From the IMG/VR virus record IMGVR_UViG_3300046804_000531, positions 1 to 41,095 of that record: 41,095 nt of DNA; one strand, 5' to 3'. Source of the stretch: a virus. The notes beneath the pieces are model-generated. The model ran no database searches. It saw only the letters and a list, made by a program, of their open reading frames with translations, and had not been told where the DNA came from. Below, piece after piece: positions 16,448-23,410 of the stretch (position 1 is its first letter; every line of letters begins with the position of its first letter). Both the position numbers and the translations under genes were made by a program.

Positions 16448-17066
16448 ACATCTCCTTGATTGCTGGAAACTGTTCCCATATTATATCACGACATTGCTCT
16501 GCAACTTCTCTATGTTCTTTCTGAGTAGATACATCAGTACGTATATCAACATAATGAAGCCAAGAACGTAGAGTGCCTTGCATGTACATCTTGCTTTGTG
16601 TCATGCCTTCTGGGAGCAGCTTACGGGCTGTCTCTTTAGCAATGCCTTTAGCCAATGCACTTTCATACATAAACTGAGCTTCTTGCAACACACGTCTTTG
16701 AGCACCTTCCCACCAATAAGCCAGATAACGGTCTTCAGTTTCAATGCTGTTTTGTCTGTTCTTCTGGTCTTGCAAGCGAGGCTCACTCATCTCAAAGCCT
16801 TGGGCTACAGCATAGCGTTGGCTAAACTCCTGAAAGCTGAAGCTTCGATGACGCAAGATTTGACGGGCAATGTCACGTGTGGTGTTGATTTCCATACAGA
16901 CATTAACCATCTCAAAAGGCGACCAATGCTTGTTCTTAATAAGGTACGAAAGTAGTTTCCCCGCAGATGCATGGTTGTTCTGGTTTTCCGGATTTGATAC
17001 ACGGGCCATATACGCAATCTTTTGCTCCGCTTCCGGTGTTACCCACACAAGGCTCACTTGGCTCAT
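16440..17066 (-). CDS. thyX: Flavin-dependent thymidylate synthase ThyX, 208 aa
   Basis: It makes dTMP from dUMP using FAD, NADPH and methylene-folate. The signature RHRSFSFQEFSQRY matches the ThyX motif RHRxxSxNExSxRY-type loop; further conserved parts are NHASAGKLLSYLIKNKHWSP-FE and ARKLLPEG near the C-terminus. The ATG at 17066 (MSQVSLVWVTPEAE) is chosen since AAGAAGGAAAACAGT lies just upstream; the frame opens further at a TTG. It overlaps the upstream small gene by 131 bases. Confidence 0.93.
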   Translation of the reverse strand: MSQVSLVWVTPEAEQKIAYMARVSNPENQNNHASAGKLLSYLIKNKHWSPFEMVNVCMEINTTRDIARQILRHRSFSFQEFSQRYAVAQGFEMSEPRLQDQKNRQNSIETEDRYLAYWWEGAQRRVLQEAQFMYESALAKGIAKETARKLLPEGMTQSKMYMQGTLRSWLHYVDIRTDVSTQKEHREVAEQCRDIIWEQFPAIKEMYD

Positions 17067-17205
17067 ACTGTTTTCCTTCTTCAATTGCTTTCTTTAACAC
17101 TTCAATAAGCCCTAGATTTACCAGAGCTTGTACTTCCAGAGGAGAGATGGACAACGTGAAATCTGCACTGCCATCCTCATTTTCTTTGACTAAGTTTAAA
17201 TTCAT
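16936..17205 (-). CDS. Hypothetical Cys-rich-tailed protein, 89 aa
   Basis: The N-terminal 50 residues (MNLNLVKENEDGSADFTLSI, then SPLEVQALVNLGLIEVLKKA) read like a normal small protein. The last about 44 residues are encoded in the same DNA as the thyX start in another frame and contain five Cys (EPCVGN, KDCVYGPC, QPCIC). Either the Cys tail is functional (perhaps metal binding) or the gene extends by chance through an overlap. Unknown function. Confidence 0.6.
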   Translation of the reverse strand: MNLNLVKENEDGSADFTLSISPLEVQALVNLGLIEVLKKAIEEGKQYEPSEPCVGNTGSGAKDCVYGPCIKSGKPEQPCICGETTFVPY

Positions 17206-17528
17206 GTTGTAAAACTCCTCACCATCTCTGGAATATAGCCACCATCAAGTTTAAACCTAGAAGCTTTCTTCACTCTAGCACGAATAAGCTCTTCAGTGTT
17301 TGTGTGATATTTACGTTCATATTGATCAGCCTCATAGATGAGTTTAAAACACTCTTCATCATCATGAGCAATGACAACCTGCATACCACCATATTCACTA
17401 GCAGGGAATGGAACCCAATAGTTTACAACATAGAGGGTTAGACCATCACTTGATTGTTTTGGCGGCTGTTCTTGTTGTTCGCTTTGCTCTTGCTTTGGGC
17501 TGTTCTTGCTGCCCTTGGGTCTGGCCAT
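17202..17528 (-). CDS. Hypothetical protein with basic AT-hook-like start, 108 aa
   Basis: N-terminus MARPKGSKNSPKQEQSEQQE contains an RPKGSK element like an AT hook, followed by a Gln-rich linker and a folded-looking domain (LTLYVVNYWVPFPASEYGGM, then EECFKLIYEADQYERKYHT). Likely nucleic-acid-associated. The first 83 bases overlap the end of the HNH gene in another frame. Confidence 0.65.
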   Translation of the reverse strand: MARPKGSKNSPKQEQSEQQEQPPKQSSDGLTLYVVNYWVPFPASEYGGMQVVIAHDDEECFKLIYEADQYERKYHTNTEELIRARVKKASRFKLDGGYIPEMVRSFTT

Positions 17529-17937
17529 ATAGTTTCCTTTCTTGTTTCTCTTCCTGTGTCTTCACTGAATGACAGGTTTTGCATAACACCTGAAGATTGT
17601 CTTTCTCACAAAACATATTATTGATATATTCTTCCCATGATGTAAACCCTGTCTTTGGGTTGACAACAGGTTGAATGTGATCAATCTGTACGTCTGCTGC
17701 TACAAACTCTTTCTTACAACAAGCACATTGGTAGTGCATGGCAAGTTTGTTTGTTTTCTTGTTGGTCTTCCTGCCTACATAGGCCTCTTTCAAGGCTTTG
17801 TATTTAGGAGGCCACCTCCGTGTCGCTGTACGAAGAGCAGACACTACGAAGCTTCTAAACCTCGCCGGCGTCCATTCTCCACAGTTGTACAAACGTCTGG
17901 TGGAGGAGGTTTCCGAATCCTTCAACTTCTTTTTCAT
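17446..17937 (-). CDS. HNH endonuclease, 163 aa
   Basis: Residues 20-50 (GEWTPARFRSFVVSALRTAT) match the conserved front of a phage HNH family, followed by zinc ligands Cys71/Cys74, catalytic DH at 86-87 (QIDHIQPVV), Asn114 (EKDNLQVLC) and CKTCH at 119-123. The basic Gln/Lys tail is low complexity. The ATG at 17937 has AGGA ahead of it and starts inside the upstream peptidase gene (83-base overlap). It may act in DNA packaging, recombination or host DNA degradation. Confidence 0.85.
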   Translation of the reverse strand: MKKKLKDSETSSTRRLYNCGEWTPARFRSFVVSALRTATRRWPPKYKALKEAYVGRKTNKKTNKLAMHYQCACCKKEFVAADVQIDHIQPVVNPKTGFTSWEEYINNMFCEKDNLQVLCKTCHSVKTQEEKQERKLYGQTQGQQEQPKARAKRTTRTAAKTIK

Positions 17938-18175
17938 CGTGTCCTGTCTCTCCCATTGTAAATTTAATTGCATGTACCAACTCGTGAAAGAAGGTGGCTT
18001 CAATTGCTTGTGGTGTCATGTTCTCTTTGATGATAATTTCATACGTCATTGGGTTACATGTTCCCATTTCTGTAATGTCTTTACTCAAAGATACAGTCCA
18101 CTTACAGCCTGCTAGGTAGAAGCAGGTGAGATAGGAGGGGGTGTCCACATTTGGTTTGGTTCTCTTCGTAGCCAT
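17855..18175 (-). CDS. HExxH zinc metallopeptidase-like protein, 106 aa
   Basis: Residues 54-92 read TPQAIEATFFHELVHAIKFT with HELVH at 64-68, the zinc-protease signature, followed by EKEVEGFGNLLHQTF, which can supply the third ligand. Small size suggests a minimal SprT- or ImmA-like fold. The substrate is unknown; such proteins can cleave repressors or host regulators. It overlaps the exonuclease end by 64 bases and the HNH start by 83. Confidence 0.65.
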   Translation of the reverse strand: MATKRTKPNVDTPSYLTCFYLAGCKWTVSLSKDITEMGTCNPMTYEIIIKENMTPQAIEATFFHELVHAIKFTMGETGHDEKEVEGFGNLLHQTFVQLWRMDAGEV

Positions 18176-18804
18176 AAAAGTTTTGCATTTTCAAGTGTTC
18201 GTTCTTCTCCCAGAGCCTCCAAGCAAACAGCATACAACTCTTGTTCTGTTGTAGCTTTTGCAAGCATCTTCTCTGCCTTCACTGGACCTACGCCCCTGAT
18301 CCCAACGATGTTGTCTGCTTTGTCCCCCATCAAGATTTGCTTGTAGAAGAAACGCTGTCCTTCCTCTGCGGAGACATAATACTTTTTCTGTTTCACAAAA
18401 TTGTAATGCCATCCTTGCACCTGATCGAAGTCTTTGTCTAAAGAGACGATGATTGATCTATCGCCTAGCTTTGTTGCACGAATAGCAATGAGATCATCAG
18501 CTTCTTCGTTGCTGCTTGTCTTTGCTGACCAAGCTGTTGTTAAGTATTCCCTGAGCAGGGGTAGATGAATTGGTTTATCCGCATCCTTACGGTTGCCCTT
18601 ATAAGGAGCTGTCACGGCTATCTCTGTTCTGAAGTTGGTGTGTCCAGTTAAGAACACTTCCCATTCATCCAAATCAAGCTGTGACATCAACACATCTTCA
18701 AGAAAGGTGGCCATCGTCTTGATAGCCACACTTTCAGGCTCGTCTTTACAGGCAAATGCTATGCGGTAGCACATCATGTCGCCATCAACGAGAGCAATAG
18801 ACAT
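18112..18804 (-). CDS. 5'-3' exonuclease / flap endonuclease, 230 aa
   Basis: Start MSIALVDGDMMCYRIAFAC carries the first metal Asp; NEEADDLIAIRATKLG and IVSLDKDFDQVQGW give the acidic cluster; QILMGDKADNIVGIRGVGPV with KAEKML is the helix-3-turn-helix DNA-binding element of the FEN/T7 gp6/T5 exonuclease family. It removes RNA primers and degrades DNA during replication and recombination. TAATG-type junction with SSB. Confidence 0.9.
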   Translation of the reverse strand: MSIALVDGDMMCYRIAFACKDEPESVAIKTMATFLEDVLMSQLDLDEWEVFLTGHTNFRTEIAVTAPYKGNRKDADKPIHLPLLREYLTTAWSAKTSSNEEADDLIAIRATKLGDRSIIVSLDKDFDQVQGWHYNFVKQKKYYVSAEEGQRFFYKQILMGDKADNIVGIRGVGPVKAEKMLAKATTEQELYAVCLEALGEERTLENAKLLWLRREPNQMWTPPPISPAST

Positions 18805-19262
18805 TAGAGGACCACTTCCTCTTCTTCTTGCTTAGCTGCTTCCAGCTCTTCTTTAGTCTTAGGAGCCACCAGCTCTTTGATCTTGATAGCAGGGTATTTA
18901 CCACTGTGCATCAATGATGGAGCATTACCATGCATTGCTGTCATCTTGTGTGAATAGCTACTAACAGACAATTCAGCCAATGTGCCATTACCAATCAAAG
19001 AGGGATCAACTTCATTGCCTTCAGCATCGACAGCTTTAATTTCCCACTTAGTCTTGACAATGATGTATTTACCACGGCCATACTTGTCATCTTTCTTTTC
19101 TTTCACCTTCACATTAAGCTCGTTCTTCAATCGGTCAACGAGGCTGTCAGACAGGTCCCCAATGCAGATTTCATAGCGAGTCTCAGCAGGGTTGAACTCG
19201 GTGTTAGGCTTAGTCATGTGCTGTGCCCAGAAGAGTTTACCAACCAGTTTTACTTGTGTCAT
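18804..19262 (-). CDS. Single-stranded DNA-binding protein (T7 gp2.5-like), 152 aa
   Basis: A beta-rich core (VKLVGKLFWAQHMTKPNTEF; GKYIIVKTKWEIKAVDAEGN; TLAELSVSSYSHKM) ends with a strongly acidic tail EEAAKQEEEEVVL-like region, the hallmark of replication SSBs that contact polymerase and helicase. Gene order SSB-exonuclease upstream of endonuclease VII and polymerase is the T7-type replication set. CAAAGGAAACTAAA precedes the ATG. Its transcript has a dedicated promoter and structured leader. Confidence 0.75.
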   Translation of the reverse strand: MTQVKLVGKLFWAQHMTKPNTEFNPAETRYEICIGDLSDSLVDRLKNELNVKVKEKKDDKYGRGKYIIVKTKWEIKAVDAEGNEVDPSLIGNGTLAELSVSSYSHKMTAMHGNAPSLMHSGKYPAIKIKELVAPKTKEELEAAKQEEEEVVL

Positions 19263-19413
19263 TTTAGTTTCCTTTGTTTAGTTAAAATCCTGCTTACCAT
19301 ACTACAGGGACACTGCCCTCCAGACCCTCTATGCTATGGGCATAGCGTCATACGGAGCTTAGTTGTCTTTCAACAACTGTGCCGGATCAAGCTGATTACT
19401 TGAGAATGCCAGA
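19263..19413 (-). ncRNA. Structured 5' leader of the SSB gene
   Basis: About 150 non-coding bases lie between the promoter at 19421-19450 and the SSB start. On the transcript they can form consecutive hairpins: 19361-19378 (AGTTGT/ACAACT), 19333-19346 (GCTAT/ATAGC) and 19316-19329 (AGGG/CCCT). I do not recognise a known riboswitch. It may be an autoregulatory site or processed small RNA. Confidence 0.45.
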
Positions 19414-19418
19414 GAGCA

Positions 19419-19619
19419 TTATTGTAACGTATTTCCACTTGCTTTGTCAAGAGCACCTCGACAAATTAAATTAGAAACAGCATTGTTGAGAATATGCAAC
19501 ACTTCCTCTTCGCTGTCAAATGGGCTATGCACCAAGAAGAGTTGATTATCTCTTACGAAGATGTGCACAGATGTTTCACATTCTTCTGCCAGCTTTCTAA
19601 GTTGTTCTTCATTGTCCAT
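19419..19619 (-). CDS. Hypothetical protein, 66 aa
   Basis: MDNEEQLRKLAEECETSVHI then DSEEEVLHILNNAVSNLICR; acidic, mixed alpha/beta, no known motif. Overlaps the endonuclease VII gene by 11 bases. Its last codons carry a promoter. Confidence 0.65.
   Translation of the reverse strand: MDNEEQLRKLAEECETSVHIFVRDNQLFLVHSPFDSEEEVLHILNNAVSNLICRGALDKASGNTLQ
19421..19450 (-). promoter_or_regulatory. Sigma-70 promoter for SSB onward
   Basis: On the minus strand TTGACA (19450-19445), 18 bases, then TACAAT (19426-19421): 11 of 12 consensus bases. It overlaps the end and stop codon of the 66-aa gene and reads toward SSB, exonuclease and ThyX. Confidence 0.7.
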
Positions 19620-20010
19620 CAGTATGTTCCTTTATGTAGTCTGCTGCTTTTATTAAAAGCTCTGGATTATCTTGAAAGAGCCCTAAACCTCTATTACAGT
19701 TATGACAGAGAAGCTTCCTAACTTTTCCTGTTTTATGACAGTGATCCACAGCAAGTTTTTCATTGTGATTATTCTTACCAATTAAGAATCCTTCATCCTT
19801 ACAGATGTAACATTTATTGTCTTGCTTTTCTTTCATTTCAGCAAGAGTCAATTCAGTTATTCCATAATTTCTTTTGTAGTAAGCATTCTTTCCTTTACAT
19901 TCAGGCTTGCAATATACATTACAAGGGTTTGTGGGGATAAATGTTTCACCACATGTCTTACATTTTTTTTCTTTAAAATACCCTTGAGGATACTTGTTAG
20001 TGTGTTTCAT
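19609..20010 (-). CDS. Recombination endonuclease VII, 133 aa
   Basis: A zinc element near the N-terminus (CKTCGETF with Cys30, 34 and 38) is followed by the endonuclease VII core: YGITELTLAEMKEKQ, CYIC (67-70), LAVDHCHKTGKVRKLLCHNC (87-105) and GLGLFQDNPELLIKAADYIK. These resolve branched DNA before packaging. Overlaps the polymerase end by 14 bases. Confidence 0.92.
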   Translation of the reverse strand: MKHTNKYPQGYFKEKKCKTCGETFIPTNPCNVYCKPECKGKNAYYKRNYGITELTLAEMKEKQDNKCYICKDEGFLIGKNNHNEKLAVDHCHKTGKVRKLLCHNCNRGLGLFQDNPELLIKAADYIKEHTDGQ

Positions 20011-21811
20011 ACCAGTTTACCCCATAATTAGCTTCTGCGTCTACTGGACATCTGAATTGTAGCATAGTTCCTGCATCCCTTGCGGCTTGTACAACAATAT
20101 TTCCAACTTTCTCTGCGTAAGTAGCAGATGTCTCAAGCTGTACTTCATCATGAACCCAAGCAACAAGTTTATAAGGAATTTTACTCTTTATCAGAGCATT
20201 TGTGAAGTTAACTATCCATTGCTTAGCAACAATAGCCCCTGCACTTTGAAGAAGACTATTCAAAGCAGCATGTTCACTGCGAATCCAAATCTTCCTGCCA
20301 TCAATGGCCGGTATTTTACCAAGAGCAGCACAAGCATCAACTTTAACCTTCAATGCCTTCAATGAAGGTGTGTTGTTCATAAAGTTATCAACTAACTTTT
20401 TACCTTCTTTTTCAGAACCTCCTACAGTTGCCCCAACCTTAGCACTTCCAGCACCATACAGCACAGAATAGGTAAGTGTTTTACTCAAGTTTCTAGCATC
20501 TTTATGTTCTTTGCTATAATTTTTAACTGTACCCATAGGAACGAGCCCAAAAGCTTGTGTATTCTTCCAATGCACATCGCCTTCTAACAGTTCCTTTTGC
20601 CATTCAGCATCTTGCATGTAGTGAGATAGACATCGAAGCTCAATACCAGCCAAGTCAACACCTACCAACACATTACCCTTATCCACTGTCCACACCTCAC
20701 GACATTCCTTACCATAAGGGCTGGATGTGTTAGGGATTTGGGCCATATTTGGAGAACTATGTGTAGCCCTACCTGTTACTGCCCCATTGGTAATGACACG
20801 TCCGTGTACCCTACCATCTTCTCTCACCTCTTCTAGCCAGCTAGACACCTGTGCTACACGTTTCTGTAACATTAGATATTCAAGCAAAGCCTTAGCTTCT
20901 GGCAGATCAATCTTCTCTAGCACCTTCTCATCAACAATGATGGAACCTTTGTCTGTTGTCTTGGAAAACTTAACACCAAGTCCTTGCAACCTCTCAGCAA
21001 TCTGTTGTCGAGAGCCGGGATTGAAAGGAATAGAGCGTGTCTTCATAGGACCAGCAACTGCCTCATCGGCCTTAGAAGCCTTCATACCTGCCTCTTTGAG
21101 CATAGCCTTAAGCTCCCCCTTAGTTTCTGCTTGAAGGCCCTCTACGGCCCAATAAGCAGGTTTCTTCATCTCTTCAATGACAGGAGGGAAGATAGTTTGT
21201 AATTGATTTTCAATATCAACCATCTTACCTGATAGAGTCGCCAATAAGCCCTGAGCTTTCGGAATGTCAAGTTTAAAACCATGTTCATGTTGTTTGTTTA
21301 GGATGATTGCTACATCGTGTTCAAGCTTCCTGCATTGCTCAGAGAACTTCTCTTGATCAAGCATCTTGTCAATGAGCTTTTCAACTTTAACCAACACAGC
21401 TACGTCTTGTTGGCAATAGTCAAACATCAAGGGCAGGTCTGGATTGTCATAGCAGTTACCTTCTAGGCCAAGCTCTTTCCAAAGGTCTTCATAGTCAATC
21501 TTGCTCTCTCCAACTCTTTCGCCCCATGCTTTCAGACTGTGGCCTCCTTCGATATTTGGATTGTACAGACGAGACAAAATCAAGGTATCTTTCGCTTTCT
21601 TCGCTGGTATCATCACTCCCCAGCACTTCTTTAGAACTGGCCCATCGAAGCCTATCAAGTTGTGAGCGATCACTGTTTCTGAGTTTGCGATTAAGGGTGT
21701 GAGTGTATCCGGCTTTGTGTGACATACATATCCATTGGTTTCATCATACGTGAAACAACACCAAATCTTTTTGTGATCTGTTGTTGTCTCAATGTCGAGG
21801 TAGAGCTTCAC
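19997..21811 (-). CDS. Family A DNA polymerase with 3'-5' exonuclease, 604 aa
   Basis: Replicative polymerase of T7 type. Exonuclease motifs: YLDIETT (Asp6, Glu8), HNLIGFD (50-56) and YCQQD (132-136). Polymerase motif A GVDLAGIELRCLSHYM (Asp386, Glu391); motif B RNLSKTLTYSVLYGAG with Arg440, Lys444, Tyr448 and Tyr452; motif C WVHDEVQLE (554-556). Tyr448 sits at the E. coli Phe762 position, as in T7. At 604 aa it is shorter than T7 gp5 (704) and I see no clear thioredoxin-binding insertion. ATGA overlap with the upstream gene. Confidence 0.96.
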   Translation of the reverse strand: MKLYLDIETTTDHKKIWCCFTYDETNGYVCHTKPDTLTPLIANSETVIAHNLIGFDGPVLKKCWGVMIPAKKAKDTLILSRLYNPNIEGGHSLKAWGERVGESKIDYEDLWKELGLEGNCYDNPDLPLMFDYCQQDVAVLVKVEKLIDKMLDQEKFSEQCRKLEHDVAIILNKQHEHGFKLDIPKAQGLLATLSGKMVDIENQLQTIFPPVIEEMKKPAYWAVEGLQAETKGELKAMLKEAGMKASKADEAVAGPMKTRSIPFNPGSRQQIAERLQGLGVKFSKTTDKGSIIVDEKVLEKIDLPEAKALLEYLMLQKRVAQVSSWLEEVREDGRVHGRVITNGAVTGRATHSSPNMAQIPNTSSPYGKECREVWTVDKGNVLVGVDLAGIELRCLSHYMQDAEWQKELLEGDVHWKNTQAFGLVPMGTVKNYSKEHKDARNLSKTLTYSVLYGAGSAKVGATVGGSEKEGKKLVDNFMNNTPSLKALKVKVDACAALGKIPAIDGRKIWIRSEHAALNSLLQSAGAIVAKQWIVNFTNALIKSKIPYKLVAWVHDEVQLETSATYAEKVGNIVVQAARDAGTMLQFRCPVDAEANYGVNWYETH

Positions 21812-22257
21812 TTTTTCTCCAGTTGTTTTTCCACCAGTGTAGCATAGCCTGCAATGTCGTGCCAGCTATCATCGTAATAGGGGTTGCCATTCATGATGCG
21901 TGACATCTTGTTGCAAATCATGTCAAGGCTTTCTTGCATGTATGGCTCCATGTTAAACCAGCCTTTGGTGCGGCGCAAGGCAAGCTTCAGTTCTTGTGCT
22001 GTATAAGACACATCACGGTAGTCACCATAGTTGTTACCACGTTGCTCAAGGGTTTCATCAATTGTTTTGTTCATGTTTGTCTTTCTTCCAATCATTACAG
22101 GGGCAATCTTCTTTAGTTCATCGGTTTCACATCGAATGGGGACAATGCCGGCATCTAGACGTTCACGTAATAGCTTACCTAGTGTGTTGTCTTTGATGAG
22201 ATTGTCCCATTCAAAGTCACCCCAATCATCTGTGTAGTGTTCTTTCATCTTGCTCAT
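21808..22257 (-). CDS. DUF6378-type protein, 149 aa
   Basis: The C-terminal 80 residues carry the family pattern: TLEQRGNNYGDYRDVS, ALRRTKGWFN, YMQESLDMICNKMSRIMNGN and YYDDSWHDIAGYATLVEKQL. These are widespread in phages and sit near nucleotide or replication genes, but the biochemical role is not established. Lies between the polymerase and the pyrophosphohydrolase with ATGA junctions at both ends. Confidence 0.8.
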   Translation of the reverse strand: MSKMKEHYTDDWGDFEWDNLIKDNTLGKLLRERLDAGIVPIRCETDELKKIAPVMIGRKTNMNKTIDETLEQRGNNYGDYRDVSYTAQELKLALRRTKGWFNMEPYMQESLDMICNKMSRIMNGNPYYDDSWHDIAGYATLVEKQLEKK

Positions 22258-22682
22258 ACAAAGTCTTTCAATTTAGGTGGACGATAATTAGGACCCTTTG
22301 TTATCTTACCATAAGGAGAGAAAATAGGGGTTCCTGTCTCTTGATTAAATTTGCTCCAGTTGCTCCGGTTCACTTCTTCAATTGCTTCGGCTGTACGCAT
22401 TTTAGCACAATGCCCAACACCAATAGCAGTAACAACCTGATCAGCCAAGCTGTCGAGGAACGCTTCACGATCTTTGATAGAAACAATTGTCTCTCCTTGT
22501 TTCAAACGTGTAGCCAAGAGGTTTAGCTCATCAGCTAATGCAGCCCAGCTGTGATGAATTTCAAGAGCATCAAACATCTCAACAATTTCCTCGATGTGAC
22601 AGCCTAGCTGCACCTGCAAGTCATCGTCTGTTGGCTCTGGTCTAGCACGTTTGTGCCATAGTTCTACGTTACGCATACTCAT
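22254..22682 (-). CDS. MazG/PRA-PH-like nucleotide pyrophosphohydrolase, 142 aa
   Basis: An all-alpha NTP pyrophosphatase pattern: GCHIEEIVEMFDALEIHH (metal-binding EExxE-like helix), WAALADELNLLATRLK, REAFLDSLADQVVTAIGVGH and EAIEEVNRSNWSKF, then a C-terminal FSPYGKITKGPNYRPP. It probably hydrolyses (d)NTPs to monophosphates, shaping the nucleotide pool. The ATG at 22682 overlaps the upstream stop (ATGA); one two codons later is possible. Confidence 0.8.
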   Translation of the reverse strand: MSMRNVELWHKRARPEPTDDDLQVQLGCHIEEIVEMFDALEIHHSWAALADELNLLATRLKQGETIVSIKDREAFLDSLADQVVTAIGVGHCAKMRTAEAIEEVNRSNWSKFNQETGTPIFSPYGKITKGPNYRPPKLKDFV

Positions 22683-22828
22683 ACTTTCAAGTTTAAAAAC
22701 AAACCAATCTGTGCAAAGGCATAGCCACACCAGATCATTCCGTTACTGGTTTCCCCTTTATACCATTGTAACACACCTACAATGGCATAGCCAATGCCTG
22801 TTGCTCCTACAATAATTTGTTCAATCAT
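22679..22828 (-). CDS. Small membrane protein, 49 aa
   Basis: MIEQIIVGATGIGYAIVGVL is a hydrophobic helix, followed by WYKGETSNGMI and a second hydrophobic stretch WCGYAFAQIGLFLNLKV. AGAGGTGAAGT precedes the ATG, and ATGA overlaps exist on both sides. A two-helix inner-membrane protein of unknown role. Confidence 0.65.
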   Translation of the reverse strand: MIEQIIVGATGIGYAIVGVLQWYKGETSNGMIWCGYAFAQIGLFLNLKV

Positions 22829-23010
22829 ACTTCACCTCTTTCAAAATCTTCGCATTTACGCTTCCATCCCCACACACCCATATGAACTTGTGAAAATGTC
22901 TTAGGCTCGTAAAAACGTGGTTTGTGTTTTAAAGCGCAAACGTCTTTGTAGTTTTCATCTTTCACCAAAAAGTGTTTGCACTCATCGCACCAGTTTGTAG
23001 GTTTTGTCAT
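22825..23010 (-). CDS. Small Cys-containing protein, 61 aa
   Basis: MTKPTNWCDECKHFLVKDEN, then VCALKHKPRF and KRKCEDFERGEV. The CxxC...C...C spacing suggests one zinc site. No family name can be given. ATGA overlaps link it to both neighbours. Confidence 0.65.
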   Translation of the reverse strand: MTKPTNWCDECKHFLVKDENYKDVCALKHKPRFYEPKTFSQVHMGVWGWKRKCEDFERGEV

Positions 23011-23258
23011 GCTTCACCTCTTTCTCGGATTAATTCTTCGGCTTCTTCAAAACAGATTACGGCATCTTCATCGCCAACTACCAATGCTTCATCTGCCAAT
23101 CTGCCGCACACCTTTGCACATGCCTCACGCTCTTTAGCTGCTACCAGTTTGGCAAAGTATTCATCACGCAATCCAATGTAATTTTTACCGCCAATGTCCA
23201 TTGCATCTGCATAAGCGTCTGCCTGTTGAGCAAATTCCATAATTTCATCTTGGTTCAT
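23007..23258 (-). CDS. Hypothetical helical protein, 83 aa
   Basis: MNQDEIMEFAQQADAYADAM, then LRDEYFAKLVAAKEREACAK and an acidic end (FEEAEELIRERGEA). The segment FAKLVAAKEREACAKVC occurs in many small phage/prophage proteins of unknown role. Overlaps neighbours by 4 bases. Confidence 0.7.
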   Translation of the reverse strand: MNQDEIMEFAQQADAYADAMDIGGKNYIGLRDEYFAKLVAAKEREACAKVCGRLADEALVVGDEDAVICFEEAEELIRERGEA

Positions 23259-23410
23259 TTCTTTTTCTTTCTTAAGACAAGCAGCTTGGTTGTCACCTTC
23301 ACATACTTGTTTCCATCTGGATCAACCCTTTCCACCCCATGCATTGTCTTTGCAGGAAAATTAGAGGGGAAAGGCCATGTTGTGTCTTCTTTAAAGGGTT
23401 TCTTCGGCAC
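23255..23410 (-). CDS. Small basic protein with GTG start, 51 aa
   Basis: Reading from GTG at 23410 gives VPKKPFKEDTTWPFPSNFPA then KTMHGVERVDPDGNKYVKVT and a Lys-rich end (LRKKKK). It overlaps the primase-helicase end by 20 bases and shares ATGA with the next gene; a GGAGG lies about ten bases ahead of the GTG. Not recognised; the tight fit makes it credible. Confidence 0.55.
   Translation of the reverse strand: MPKKPFKEDTTWPFPSNFPAKTMHGVERVDPDGNKYVKVTTKLLVLRKKKK

Noticed and set aside
19263-19413. Cobalamin or other known riboswitch before SSB
   Set aside because: I see hairpins but none of the conserved cores I know for riboswitches, and the downstream gene is not a metabolic enzyme.
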